Position numbers and translations under genes: made by a program
The notes under the pieces: generated by a model
The model's database searches: none
The model's input: the letters and a program-made list of their open reading frames with translations, nothing else
What the model was told of the DNA's origin: nothing
Part shown: piece by piece, positions 1-11,583 of the stretch
Layout of the letters: every line of letters starts with the position of its first letter
Numbering within the stretch: position 1 is the stretch's first letter
Assembly: GCA_029834535.1 (NCBI GenBank)
Contig: JAQMWT010000109.1
Location: 186,001-250,000 of the forward strand
Reading direction: 5' to 3'
Length of the DNA stretch: 64,000 nt
From: Chrysophaeum taylorii
Lineage: Eukaryota; Sar; Pelagophyceae; Pelagomonadales; Pelagomonadaceae

Positions 1-3000
1 CGTGTTCAGTTTCAGTGGACAGACCAATCCCCCTCTGCAGCGCATCTAGGGAGAAGATTATACGACTAAACAGCATGAATTACAGCCCACGGATAGTGTG
101 GAGCAGGGTCAGTTATAGGGCGACCCTTGTATGACACATTCAGCAGGTTCCCAAGTCTAGTGGACGCAGCAGTTGCTATATGACCAACAGCAGCTTCTAC
201 CTCTGGATTAAAGACATGTAGGTAAGGCGGGAAAGTAGACATATTGATACCATGTTCAACACGATAGGGTGTTGTGACATACCAGGACAAATAGGGTTTA
301 AAGGAGTCACAGCAGATTTGTTTCAATTGAACATGGACATACGTAGAACAGAAATTGCTAACAAATTCAAGTGCTTTACAGAGTTCGCTAGCATTCGTAG
401 TGCGACAAAAATACACTAACAGAAATTTCGAATTAAGACGGTTGAAAACCAATAGACGTCGGAATTGACCCCACTCGGAAAGTATGGAAATGTATCCACC
501 ATCACATGCCCATGCTTCGCCAGGTTGGAATGTCCTTTCGAAGGATGGCTGTTTCTATAAAACATGTGGATGAGGGAATTTCTTCTTGTGTAGGGCGCAG
601 CCAACACAAATTTTCCGACAAGGAACATCGGAAGGGTGATGACCTGGATTCGAAATGACCTGAACAGCCTTTATGGCCTAAGAATCACTCGAATGATGAG
701 TGTCGTGAAAGATCGTAGCGCGTCGTTGTGCATCGCGAAAAGCGAGTGTACCACGAGAATGTACTTTCCTGTCGAATGAAGCGTGTTTTTCATGTTGATG
801 CCGTGGTGTTATTAGTATCATCTAAAGACGAGATGTTAGACATAAACACACCTGCAACAGAGTCGACATCAAAGTGAAGTGGATCGGAATTTGTGTACGA
901 GCTGTCACAACACATGAAGGTTTTAGATGACAAATGTTGCATGATAAGGATACTTTGGGAAAGTTGTTGTGTGTGATCTGTGGGAAAGATGTTGGTGAAG
1001 AAAGTCGACCTGAATGTTTTGGTTAGTTTGGCATGATCGGGATCGAAAGATGGAGATAAGGTTAATTTGCGTATATCATAGACGATCTGGCACAAATGTG
1101 TATACAACACATGATAGGTGCCGGCTGGAATAGCATTTGCAATCATGTCACAACACAAATCAGGGGGTAAAGACAAAAGAAAATTAGAATGGTGCGCTGT
1201 GAAATTATTGGCGCGTGCCAATTCACCAACTCGTGGGTCGTACAACAACATGTTTGCATATCCACGGATAGTGGGAGTGGGGGTATAAGTGGAGTGGACT
1301 TTAGCACCCATTTTCCTATCACTAGAAGTGATGAAGCCCAGATACCTGCTTTGAGACAAATGCATATCACTTAGAGCAAAAGACCTGTCGACAATCTCGA
1401 GAAGGTTAGTCTTCGAATAGAAGATTAATGAGTCCTGAAACACGTGGGAGCTGTGCGAGACAAGAGTGTTTATTAGGCGACGTGTGTCCCGCAGTTCGCT
1501 GACGTGATGATAGGCTTGGCAAAGCCATATAAAGGTGGTTGCAGGTTCTAAAAAAGTCATTTTCTCGACTCCACTCTCATGCGATTGTAGCGTATATGTC
1601 TCACCAAATGTGTTGATAGTAGCTTGATGCTTGAATGGCGGGTTGGTGACAGTGATGTCATCACCTGTGTGTCTTCCACCTGTGATGTAGATGATGGGTG
1701 TAGTTGAGGATTTGTTTAAGGTTGGTTAGTTTCGAGCGTGGTAATACGAAAAGACTCCGGTAAAGTGGTTTATTTTGGGAATAAGCGTCCCATAATGTTG
1801 TATAAGATGACGAAAGCTTTAAGTTCTATAGGCGACGTCATACAAGGCAAACGGTGGCTTTGAATTCGTTAGGAATCCAAGGCGAAAATTGCTACATTCT
1901 CAATGTTATCCTGTGATGGGTGTTCTGTCGTTTTCTGTCAGTGAAGACGTAGAAAAAGCATCGTTTATGTCTCAAGTTATACTACAGTCAAGCGAACAGA
2001 TCCTGTGCGATTAAAGGCACCAAAGGCCTTAGGATGTGATACGTATGATGCATCTGGAAAGACTTGCGTCCAAGTTTCATCGACATACAGCTTTCGGTTT
2101 ATAGCATTGCTGTTATCAGCAATGTCGAGAAAGGATGTTGCACGTTTATTGGGCCAAGAGAGCAAACCCAAAGGCCCAGAATTATGTTTGCGGGCCACAA
2201 GGATCCATCTTTCCCTGGATTGGTCGTCGCCACATAAATAATAAGGAAAACGATCACATAGTCCACTATATAGTGCATAGAAGCAAAGAACAAGCTAGCA
2301 ACTCTGATATGGTCTTCATAGGATGCACTATGCGGTGGAGTCATTTTCCATAAGGAGGACAAGAGGTTTTATGAGTTCAAGCACACTTAGAGCGCTTGGA
2401 AATAGAGAATCGTCCATGTCTCGCTCGAAAGTCGAGGTGGCTCTCCCATTGATAACATTTCGATTTGTGCACGGTGAAGTTAATTCCACGATATCCGAGT
2501 AGTATTTTGCGCGTTCCTTCTCCGAAGCACGATGGAGATACGTTAGGAATCTTGGGAGAGAAGGGAATGTTTCAATGGAGTTGCCAAACCGTGAACATAG
2601 CATATGCGTTAGAGTTTCATCGCTCTCAACTAGGACTTTGACGTTGAGTTGATTCGCAAGTCATGAGTAGTACAAGCTAGAAATGCTGGAGTGGACAAGC
2701 ACGCACAAAGAAGAATTTCCGTGGGAGCACGAGAGCTAGAACAGAGGTTACAGTGTGTAGCAGACGGGGATTAAGTCTGTGTCATATGGGCGGTGATAGT
2801 CGTTTGCATATATACACATGCTGAGAGTACATAGACTCTAAGATCGTCTTGTACCAGGGAACATAGATTACTCGTTCAAGCAGCTTAGTATATAGGCCTT
2901 GCATTTCCCATTGTTCATTGAATGGACACATCTTGAACTGTAACGAACGGAGTTCCATCTTGCGAGCCTTAGCCTGCTGCAGCGAATAGATTGGGAGCGT

Positions 3001-5384
3001 GGGAAGCAAGTTGTCCAGTCGGAACAGAGTCTGAAACGAGGAATTCGCACATTATCATCGACATTGCTCGTGATGTTGGATTGACCTTTAAATTCAGTCC
3101 CATAGAGATGAATACCAAGCTTATCTTCCCCCCATTGCGGCATACTTATAATGTGGAGATCTTGGTCGAGGTTCTGGTTTCGTTTAGGAAGAAACAGAGC
3201 GACATCTAATTTTGCGTAGCCAACATCAGGATGATTGGGCAGAGCTGGAATTACCGTACGAATAATCATCGCGTGAGTGATGCTGTGCGTATTGGTAGCT
3301 GTCTGTATAGCCGGAGGTAGCGAATCGGGCAACTTTACAATGTGCAAGGGATCCGCATAAACGGCGAAAGTTGATGACATGGTGCGAGGCGCAATAATCA
3401 GAATAGCCTGGAGTAGTCATGATTGGAAGATCGTATTCGTTGTGGAGCATAGTAGCATAATATGCATGTGTAGAACTTTGACCAAAAACATACTGAGTTA
3501 AGAAGGTTTGCGTTTGACCGGAGGGCGTGACTACCAAGGTTAGACCTGTATTAAGAGGCAACTTTGGAAGTAACCTAGGCGGTGTATTGTCCTCATCTTC
3601 TCCATCATCCTGGGTCTTATCTTGCTGCTCCTCGGATATAGGTGGAGCTTCTAGAGCATTGCGACGAACGACGGCACTTTGAGTTTTCGCATTAATGCGC
3701 AGCAACAGCGGTTGCGGGATATTATCGATGTCTGTGTCACTGACAGTTAAAAAAGTATGAAGCAATTGTGGAATCGACACGAGACATATAGAGTTGCACA
3801 TTAGTGGCTTCCTCCGGGTCAAGTGTCTGTGTTGAGGGATAGAAAACAGCAGTCCACATGGTACATAGCAAAGTTTTCATCTCTTCCTGAACAGTCTTAA
3901 CTTCAGCAGATGGATTTGGATTAGCATACTGGAGTTTGCGAAAGAGATGCCTGAGCCGTTCAATCTGGTACGCGGCTCTTTTCATTAAAGACATATTAGA
4001 GCGAGAACTGCGATTAGTCGTCTGAGGGTAAAGAGGGCGGTCGTAGCTGTTGCCTTTAATATTGTAATTACTTGGCGGACGGTAATAAGAAGTATCTCTG
4101 GGCGAGATCGAGGAGGATCGGTCCTTAGCGTCACGCAACTTGCGCGCATTGAAGCCAGATTTACCAGTGGCTGTAGCCAAGAGAGAATAGGTGCTCTCTA
4201 ATGGTGTCCATTAGCAACACCTTCGGGGGCTTAGTAGAAGATGCTCCCGAAATGTACGGTACCCAAGAAGAAGGCTTATCCAATCGACCATTAGTCTTGT
4301 ACTTCGTCTCATTATAGATTTGAAGAAGATATTCAAGCAATGGACGTACGTCACTGGGATCCACAAGTTTCAGAGTAGAAGGATCCCGAGTGTTATTGTT
4401 GCTGGAACGAGTCCCATACAATTTGCACCATTCAAGTAGTGACTGTGAGTACCTTTGGTGATCGGAGGGATTCGAATAATTCTTATAGATCTCCTCATGC
4501 GCTTTAAGCGCGATGATGGAGTTACTAAATTGAATTTAGCCTCATCTTTGTGAAGTCGATTTGCCCGAGTCTGAGAAGCATGAAGTTGTTCAACAAACAC
4601 ATGTGCATACCAATTCACATCGAGAGTCATGCGATTAAATTGCATTTTAAGTTCAGACGCATCAGTAGAAGATACGGACTCATAGTAATAATAAGCCAAG
4701 AGTACAATAGCTCGAGTTTTATTAGGATGCGCACTCATTGCATTTTGCTCCTTCAGCTCTACCCAAATGGCAAGAGCTGGCTTGTCAATCGATTCGGCAC
4801 TGAAATAGATATAGAGAAAACTGGCATAAGTTTCTGAATATTTCAACCAGTCAGCTTTAGAAAGACCTGTGAGGTTATGTCAGTTAATGATTGGTCATAG
4901 ACAATAGACTTAGGGAATTGAAGATCCAGTTGAGCAATAGCCCGCTTAACTACGGTATTTATTTCTGGTCTGACAATGTTAAACTCGTTGCGAACCATAG
5001 GCGAGCTAAATCATTCCACTCATCATCAGTTAGAATATGATGACGCGGAATGGTATGCCATTTTTGAAGGTGGTCCGGAAGAGCGGAAGTGTCTGGCAGA
5101 TTAAATGCCAGCAGTTGTTGGTTTAGCCAAGTACGGAAGACATTGTCGACAGCAGCATCTAGCATAAAACTATAATCAGGCGCGTTCCGGATAAATGCCC
5201 CATAGCTGTCATAGCCAAATATGGCATCGGCGTGTGCAGACGTCAGGTGCCTGTGAAGCATTTCAAATTGAAGACTGACCTTAGTGGAATTATCTTGGAA
5301 ACGCAGCCCGTCGCTTAATTTGTCGACTAATTGACTTTCCAACTTGAGAATGTCCGTCGTAGAAACGGGCTTGGACTTTGCCAT
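1..5384 (-). pseudogene. Decayed Copia-type (Ty1/copia) LTR retrotransposon A, gag and integrase remnants
   Basis: Seen: a chain of short, frame-broken minus-strand ORFs. The gag-like start is the ATG at 5384 (141 aa to 4959). Further gag-like pieces lie at 4846-4370, 4421-4161, 4180-3737, 3822-3226 and 3380-2868. An integrase core lies at about 700-66, split over two frames. The integrase shows a CxxC zinc-binding end, a PGEAWACDG segment (first Asp), CCDSF (second Asp), then HGINMSTFPPYLHVFNPEVE-like text with the catalytic Glu. This order and wording is that of Copia integrases. Established: Copia order is gag-PR-IN-RT-RNaseH, so RT should lie left of the window. The parts at 790-1560 and 1977-2603 are not confidently identified. 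Stops and frame shifts show the copy is dead. The gag part is homologous to the second copy at 6.45-8.58 kb. Confidence 0.7.
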
Positions 5385-5894
5385 ACTTGAGGTTTGTGGT
5401 GGACTTGATTTGGGATGGTGTTGGCGGTTAGCCTGTGGAGATAGGTTAGAGGACTGATAAACAAGAGCAACGCATATGAAAGAAGGGTTCGAATGTGCGC
5501 GTGTAATATGAAAAATACACTATCGTTAAGCCGTGGACTTATGTACAAGACCAAGCAGTTCATCATGCCAGTTAAACATGGTGAACTGAGACCGATAAGA
5601 AATATTTTAATTCCTTGTCAGAGAGTCCTTGGTTGGGAAAGTAGGAAACAACCCGCGCATACTTTCCGCAGCATGCGATGGAAAAGTTTAGTTTTATTGA
5701 ATCATACGAGTGCACGTGTCCCGTGGCCGACCCAACTCGGTCGCTTGCCAAATTAAATGGTGGGCACGCACCGTCGCATGAAAAAAATGTACAGTAGACC
5801 AACGCCAAAACGTTTTGTCCTGTACTCGTAATCAGTCGTGAGCTCATCACCTCATTAAGCGCACAAGACAATTGGACTAGCACACCTACGCGTT

Positions 5895-5908
5895 CTGGGC
5901 CCATAACC
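5895..5908 (-). other. Primer-binding site of Copia element A (initiator tRNA-Met anticodon type)
   Basis: Read on the minus strand this is GGTTATGGGCCCAG, directly after an LTR end in ...CCCA. The plus strand (CTGGGCCCATAACC) equals the anticodon arm of eukaryotic initiator tRNA-Met. Drosophila copia is known to prime from a 5'-half fragment of this tRNA. The same string follows LTR ends at 10713-10727 and 27582-27593. It lies 511 nt upstream of the gag ATG at 5384, where a PBS belongs. Confidence 0.7.
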
Positions 5909-6330
5909 TGGGAGATTTGACCCTCTCCGGGTGTACGGTGGAGACAGCGTACGGTCTTAGGTGCGACTAGACCATTCCGCAGTCACGTGTTACTACACAA
6001 GGCAGGAATTAGCTCCTCACTTCCCCAGGGACATTAAGTTCCGTAGAAGCTTTCACACTGACAGCGAGGTACAGAGCTACTGCTATTTCAGCAACAGACT
6101 CTGGACCTTACGGCACGCAAGGGCGGATTTCTCCTAAGGTCTGACGGATGAACCAGACGATCTCATTGTCTAGGTAAGTAGAAAGCGGAAGAGAAGGGGA
6201 AGGATGAGGGAAAGCCGTATTAAATCGGAGAGAAAACCCTCATGAGAGATAGAGGTATGGTGGTGTATGGCGCGAAGAGCTCCAGAGCGTCGTACATGTT
6301 ATGAGTCAACTCTCTGGACTTAGTTAACAT
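5909..6330 (-). repeat. 5' LTR of Copia element A
   Basis: About 420 bp between the PBS and the point where similarity to other copies ends. Homologous stretches occur at 53650-54085 (same orientation) and 58950-59105 (opposite orientation). Shared wording includes AGAAGCTTTCACACTG, TACAGAGCTACTGC, GGATGAGGGAAAGCCGTATT and a conserved outer end reading CAGAGAGTTG on the minus strand. The minus-strand 3' end is ...CCCA next to the PBS. The outer boundary is approximate because no target duplication could be verified. Confidence 0.6.
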
Positions 6331-6449
6331 GATATGTGAAGCCTGTTATTGACTTGAGGCAGTTTGAACAACGGGAACAATTTAGGATCAACGGGAAGTA
6401 TGTGTGTTGGCATCGCAACGTCAATTGTTGTCATCAACGATATAGATGC

Positions 6450-8583
6450 ACAACTATCTAGGTAGATCAGTTGATTATGCAGGGGGGGGGTTTGTGATCT
6501 CTAATATGTTTCGCAAGAAAAGGCGTTTTTTACTATTGAGACTGGTAGAAAAGATGCTCGCTGCAAACAAACTGGGCAGCTCCAATAATTTAGGAGCAAC
6601 AATGACTCTTGTGAACTTGATAAGAGCCACGGGAGCAGTCGGTTTGCCGTTGTTAGCACCGATGCCGTTTTGAAGATCGAAAGGTGAGAGTCCAGCATTT
6701 GTAGTTTGCGTCTCAGAAAGATCAGTCTGAGCCGTTAGTGATGAAGTGTGGCGGCACATTGCTGCTGTCACGTGTGATGACAGTATTTGCAGTTGGTTAG
6801 GTTAGCCTCTTCAGTGAAGTGCAAAGGCGCTGTAGAGTTAGAGGGTGCGGGAGAAGAAGGACCATCGGAACCAGCGGCGATAAGAGACGAGTTGGGCGTT
6901 GAAACAGTAGGTTGCTCGGTCCCACAGTTTAACGACGTTTCGGTCGAAAGCAGATGTGTGAACACGTCTTGGACGATGTCTTCTGCGTAGTTCAGTTGCT
7001 CGTTCAGGCGGAGCACTTCGGTGTTATCAGTTGCGTGGTAGTTGCGTTATGAGGGGACGTATCACGAGAGCTCTTTATACTGCTCTTTGAGCGCATGCAC
7101 CGTATGCTTAGTGCGATCAAGCAACTTCATGTCTGATCGAGCGGGGCGATCAAAAGTTCGCGCGTACACCGGCTTGTCGTTGGATTGTCCAGGACCATGA
7201 AGGGACTTGGTAACATAAAAATTACTTGGACGATAGTAGCTCAGGTCACTACGAGAAAAGGGTTGGCTTTCGTCTTTAGCGTTTCGTATGCGTCAAGGAT
7301 TGAATTGAGTTTTAGGTGTATTACCAGTGACTGCGGACGTCAGAGACGCAAACACATGAGCAGTATGGTGCAATTCTGCGTGCGTGTCATCCACCAACTT
7401 AGGAGTAGCTTTGGTTTCTGGTGGGTCGATAAACCCTCAACATGTGGAATCCAGGAAACTGGAGGTTCCAGTCGTCGTTTATCTTCCTTGTGTTTGGACA
7501 CAGAGTTGTAAAGGTCATAGGCGAACTCCAGAATGCAATGAGAGTCAGACGGGTGACACAGGGTCGCAGAGTCAGGTTGCGCTCCGAGCGAAGAGCATTC
7601 AGCCCAACAAACTCGATCATAGCGGTTATTGCTAGGGTTGTTCGGAGAATGTTTAAACACCCCTTCGTAGATCTTCCGACACAAGGTCGATTGGTCATAC
7701 TGAAGATCCGTCTCCTCCGGGTTAAGTTGATAGGAGAGATGTCTGAAAGACTGCGCACACTCAATAGAGACGTGTACTTACCCGTTAGTATTGTAAACAG
7801 CAGCGTTAAATTGCGGTTTAAGTACGCGACGTCGTTACTCTAGACAGTTTCATACTAGTTAAAGGCTATTAACATGATAGCGCGCGCTTTGTTAGGGAGG
7901 TAGTGTCTATTATACACATTAGTTATGGTTGGCCAGGCCGCAAGAGCTGGCTTATTCACGGATTTGGGATTTAAGGACGTAAACAAGAAGGTTGCGTACG
8001 TTTTCTGATAGGTATGCCATTCAGCATGGGCTAAATCAAACAAGGACACTTGCGCGCTGATTCTGCCATCAAAGGCAAGTTCTCGAGGCTAGGTGACATT
8101 TAAGTTACGTTCACCTTCCTTAAAGCGATCGTTAATCTCGGGGCGGACCGCACGAACATCATTTTCATAGCAGACAGTGGCTAGCTGTGCTACTTCATGA
8201 TCATGAAGACGTGGGAACGCTTCAGCAGTGAAATGCCAGACCTGATATTCGGGAGGCAGATCATCAACTGATCCCAGGTTAATTCCACCACTTTGGCGTT
8301 CTGCGACTCGTGGAAGACCTCACCAAGAATCCTATTTGCGAAGAACTTTTCATAGTCAACGCAGGATCTTGTATAGGCTTCGTACGAATCGTACTCAAAG
8401 AGTGCATCGGCGTGGTGAAACCGAAGAACCTGCCGAATTTGCCGAATCTGCAAAGAGGCTTTATGACTTTGGAGTAGGAAACGATTCCCATTATTGAGGA
8501 AATCAACAACGGGTGCCTCGAGCTTGATTATATCAGCACCCGTCTCCGCTTAGGGAGCTGCTCTACCTGCCTCGTTCTGCCAT
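6450..8583 (-). pseudogene. Gag remnant of a second Copia-type element (B)
   Basis: Broken ORFs at 8583-8190, 8049-7855, 7764-7340 and 7016-6768 parallel element A's gag. Examples: HADALFEYDSYEAYTRS versus HADAIFGYDSYGAFIRN; SVNKPALAAW versus SIDKPALAIW; SWIPHVEG versus SWVPYISG; LNPEE versus LDPEE. The order is the same, so this is a diverged copy of the same family. Its pol part is missing, because element A's LTR starts at about 6330. Its leader is interrupted 32 bp upstream of the likely gag ATG (8583) by the hAT insertion at 8623-10091. Multiple stops rule out function. Confidence 0.65.
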
Positions 8584-8622
8584 ATGAACTGTGACGTGAA
8601 CCTGTGAGGTTCTGGTCAGATC

Positions 8623-10091
8623 TATTGAACAGCTTAAAATGTTTTTTACAACGGGCCAAAATATAATTTCGGTTTATATCGATATTATTTTAATATTATA
8701 TCGTTTCGTTTGTATTTTTTCAATTTTCGCTTTAAAAACCCTCTCAGCGCGCCAGTACTTGGTTGTCCAGTACTTTTGAGAGGCGGATGCGTCGATGGAG
8801 CCGTATGTAGGTCGCAAAAAGAGCATCGTCTCGGACTACGTCGTCAAGGGACCTACGAATTCCGAGAATCAAACGACGTATTCTTGTGCGGCGCATGGCT
8901 GCACCTATTCGAAGGAGACGCAGACATGGACGGCGTCGTACTGGGCGGATCATATTGTTGGGTGCAAGTTTACTACTGATGAGGTAAAAATCGCGTCGCC
9001 AAGTCCACCAGTACGACGAAGACGCGGGCCATTTTGAGCACTATGGAGAAGATGGCCACACAAATGGTGACGTGCGCCATGTCTGAATCGATCTGCGTCC
9101 CCTCTAAGCGAACAGCCGAGTCCGAGCCAGCCGCGAGCAGTAAGAGTAAGCAGGCCAGGGTCACTGGCTGCTTTGACCGTTGTGGCGACGCGCGTGCACA
9201 GCGCATCACCGCGACGATCACCAAGTTTGTTGTCAGATGCGCTCTCCCGTTCTCCATAGCGGCAGGTTGGTCTCCTGGACTCACTGCACATCTTCGCCTG
9301 GCTGGTAGACCCATTCACAACGCCAACGTATGATGAGCTTCTTAATGTGACAGACTGGGAAGACCACGGCATCAAGATAATCGAGCGGTTCTACCCAGAC
9401 TCTACTGATCGCGAGGTGGCCTTCACCGAGCTCAAGCAGAACGCTCTCCGCCGGGGCCGGTGGGGCGCGCTCATCGATCGCAAGCAGTCCTTCATCAAAC
9501 CGCCCGCCGACATGCGACTCAAGGCGTCCACCGAGCGCGAGATCTTCAAGCAGTCGCGGATGATGTCCGTCGCCGACGACTGGCGACTCACCGGCATCAA
9601 GCAATTCCCAAAGATCACCCCCATCGCCATCCGCATCGACGAGATGGCTGTCCAGTCTGCCGACGTCGAGCGAGTTTGCAAGACCCACAAGCTCATCCAC
9701 ACCAAGACGCGCAACCGCCTCTACACCCTCACCGTCCATCGCCTTCTCTTTACCTACGTCAACCTCCGCCTCCTCAACAAGTGCACTGAGGAGCTCGGCG
9801 GCGACTTCCTCATGCAGACGCTGAGCAACTGCCACGACGAGGACGAGCCCCCTCTCGAGGCCGGGCGCTCCGACTACGAAGACCCAGCAGCAGTCACTGA
9901 TGGCGCCTCCTTCGTCGCCGCAGTGCTCGACGACGAGAGCATTTCCGAGATATAAGTTGGGCTGTTGGCTGTTGGTATGTCTAATTTTGTATCGGCGTTT
10001 TTAATTTTAAAATGGCTTCTATATAATATCAATATAAAACGAAAAAAAACGATATTATATTTTTGGTAATATAATATAGCGCGGTTCAATA
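8623..10091 (+). mobile_element. Internally deleted hAT-type DNA transposon with TIRs and 8-bp target duplication
   Basis: Left end TATTGAACAGC (8623) and right end, read inward on the minus strand, TATTGAACCGC (10091) form terminal inverted repeats. AT-rich subterminal parts also mirror each other imperfectly (CCAAAATATAAT near 8658; the reverse near 10055-10062). The flanks are GTCAGATC (8615-8622) and GTCAGAGC (10092-10099), a 7/8 match of the 8 bp expected for hAT. Inside are a BED-finger-like N-terminus and a hAT C-terminal dimerisation-type segment, but not the full catalytic core, so the copy is non-autonomous. It sits in the leader of Copia element B, giving a relative age order. Confidence 0.75.
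8795..9955 (+). pseudogene. hAT transposase remnant (BED finger and C-terminal region)
   Basis: First part (ATG 8795) reads GRKKSIVSDYV, then C-x4-C, a Trp-rich stretch and HIVGC, a BED-type finger. The next frame (9034-9333) has an N-terminal hAT text ending KFVVRCALPF. The last frame (about 9281-9955) carries LVDPFTTPTYDELL and then AVQSADVERVCKTHKLIHTK and RNRLYTL, the hAT C-terminal pattern (S-x2-x-ER, then NRL). The region expected to hold the DDE catalytic core (about 300-400 aa) is missing between roughly 9255 and 9285. At least two frame changes remain. The final segment still has clean coding composition. Confidence 0.65.
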
Positions 10092-10712
10092 GTCAGAGCA
10101 GAGTTAACTAACTACCTCTAGACATTCTGAGGGGCTCTGTCAATCGGGAGTATATGTACACCCATCGGTAGACGATGGCAAGATGCATACCCTGCTACTG
10201 TACAAAATGTGGTTCCAATCAGTGTGAGGTTTGCACTGACTGCAGTTGCACGCCTCGGCGATGACCCCGACTAGGTCCCGCGTACTTATCTCCGCCCGTC
10301 AGGCACATCCCTCATACCCCACAAACCCCCCACATCCTTCGCGCTCCCCACACACACCCCCCTCTTAGCAGTCGACATTTAAAGACTGCAGTTGTAAGGT
10401 GGTGCTCTATATATGGAGAGAGCAGTTAGTACATCATCGTTGAGCGTCCAGGTGGATATACCCAAAATACTCTATAGCGCGCGTGCAATCAGTACAGTTA
10501 GACAGAACACACACACGCACACCAACACCCTCACGAGAATACGAAGACATGTAGACAGACACACAAAGTTGCGCGGTCTTAACGTGTGTGGTGTGGCTAT
10601 GTGCAGCCCATGTTAAACGTATAGATACAAGCGTGTTGCGCGGCGAGGCTAGACTGGCGCGGTATAACAGTCTAATACCCAACAGTTGCAACACATGATT
10701 CTTCAGGACCTC
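10092..10712. other. Leader remnant of Copia element B, no gene
   Basis: This 0.6-kb stretch lies between the hAT right target duplication and a second PBS. Its length is close to that of element A's PBS-to-gag leader (511 nt). It holds an AC-rich microsatellite near 10507-10530 and one copy of the dispersed CTTAGCAGTCGAC motif (10364-10376). No convincing ORF is seen. Confidence 0.4.
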
Positions 10713-10925
10713 GCTGGGCCCATAACCTGAGAGTTTCCCGAAAGGCAGTAGTATAAAGTCACTGGAGAACCATCCCGCCTCGCCGTTTGAGTCTGGCGGG
10801 TTACAGTTCAGGGAACAGGTTCGTTCCCCTAGCCCCAGCACGCGACAGACGACACGTAGAACTACACCTAGGTTAACGTGTCAGTCTACGCACCTACGGG
10901 ACGCGCTAGACCATGATCGCACGAG
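10713..10925 (-). repeat. PBS (10713-10727) and degenerate LTR of Copia element B
   Basis: The minus strand reads ...ACTCTCA then GGTTATGGGCCCAGC, i.e. an LTR ending in CA followed by the initiator tRNA-Met anticodon-arm PBS, as in element A. The following LTR is only faintly similar to A's; a shared CGCTAGACCATG / CGACTAGACCATT block and its distance from the PBS support homology. The outer boundary is not resolved. Confidence 0.5.
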
Positions 10926-11502
10926 ATGATGTTGAGCGTGAGCACGAATCAGAGGACCTTCGATTTGCACGAACACAAGCACCCCCACCTCCACCCCTCC
11001 CCTCTTAGCAGTCAAGGAAGAGATCGCGTTATCAACGGACGGAATAGGAGCAGGAGTATGCAGGTTTCTCTACAAGCCCAACAAAACCGCTCAGATTGTG
11101 CGTGTAGAGAGTATGTTGTGGGCATCGCCGCGCTAGTAGTCTCTATTTGCAATATTATAAGCACATCCCTCAGGCTGGAAGACCCAAAACGGATGAGCGC
11201 AGAGACGGAAAACGGAAATGGCTACAGAGGATAGCAAAGAATTCAAAGCAGCAGCAGGAGCTTCTGAGAGCGCGAAAGGGGCGGCGAGAGCAGGGGGTGC
11301 GGGATTGTTGCGAGCTATAGGGATATTGTGCAGCGCACGAACCCAGAGCGCACCCCGCAAATCGTTTATACATCCCCGCGAAACAAAAGGAAAACCCTCC
11401 TAGACACATTCCCGCGAAAGAAAAGAAAAGAAAAGAAAAGGCTACATGAAGACGAGCAGAGCTTGTAGAGTAAAGGATGGTACGCGGGAGGAAGTGTGGT
11501 GA
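10926..11502. other. Intergenic, simple repeat only
   Basis: I see no supported gene. It holds a partial copy of the dispersed motif (CCTCTTAGCAGTC, 11001-11013) and a GAAAA-type microsatellite at 11417-11440. Small ORFs on both strands lack domain or composition support. Confidence 0.5.
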
Positions 11503-11560
11503 GGTGTTTTTCAGAAGCACAACAGGAAGGGGTAGTCCGGTGCGCGTCGTCATGGAACCC
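11503..11560 (-). promoter_or_regulatory. Candidate SECIS element of the glutathione peroxidase
   Basis: On the minus strand, 31 nt after the stop codon, an ATGA (11553-11550) opens a stem of about 12 pairs with two mismatches. A ~10-nt pyrimidine-rich loop follows, and the stem closes with CTGAAA (TGA at 11513-11511). This is the core of a eukaryotic SECIS: ATGA opposite TGA, then helix, then apical loop. The usual AA of the apical loop is replaced by C residues, a variant known from a few selenoproteins. The pairing was done by eye. Confidence 0.55.
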
Positions 11561-11583
11561 CCCGCCCCTCTCAGCGCGCCAAC

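Noticed and set aside
1977-2198. RNase H or protease of the Copia element (text around FPDASYVSHPKAFGAF)
   Set aside because: It can be read as either an RNase H-like DAS motif or a decayed protease; position before the integrase argues against RNase H in a Copia order, and no flanking motifs decide it.
5890-10730. Initiator tRNA-Met genes at 5895 and 10713
   Set aside because: Only the anticodon arm is present; no acceptor, D or T arms flank it, and both sites sit beside LTR ends, so they are primer-binding sites.
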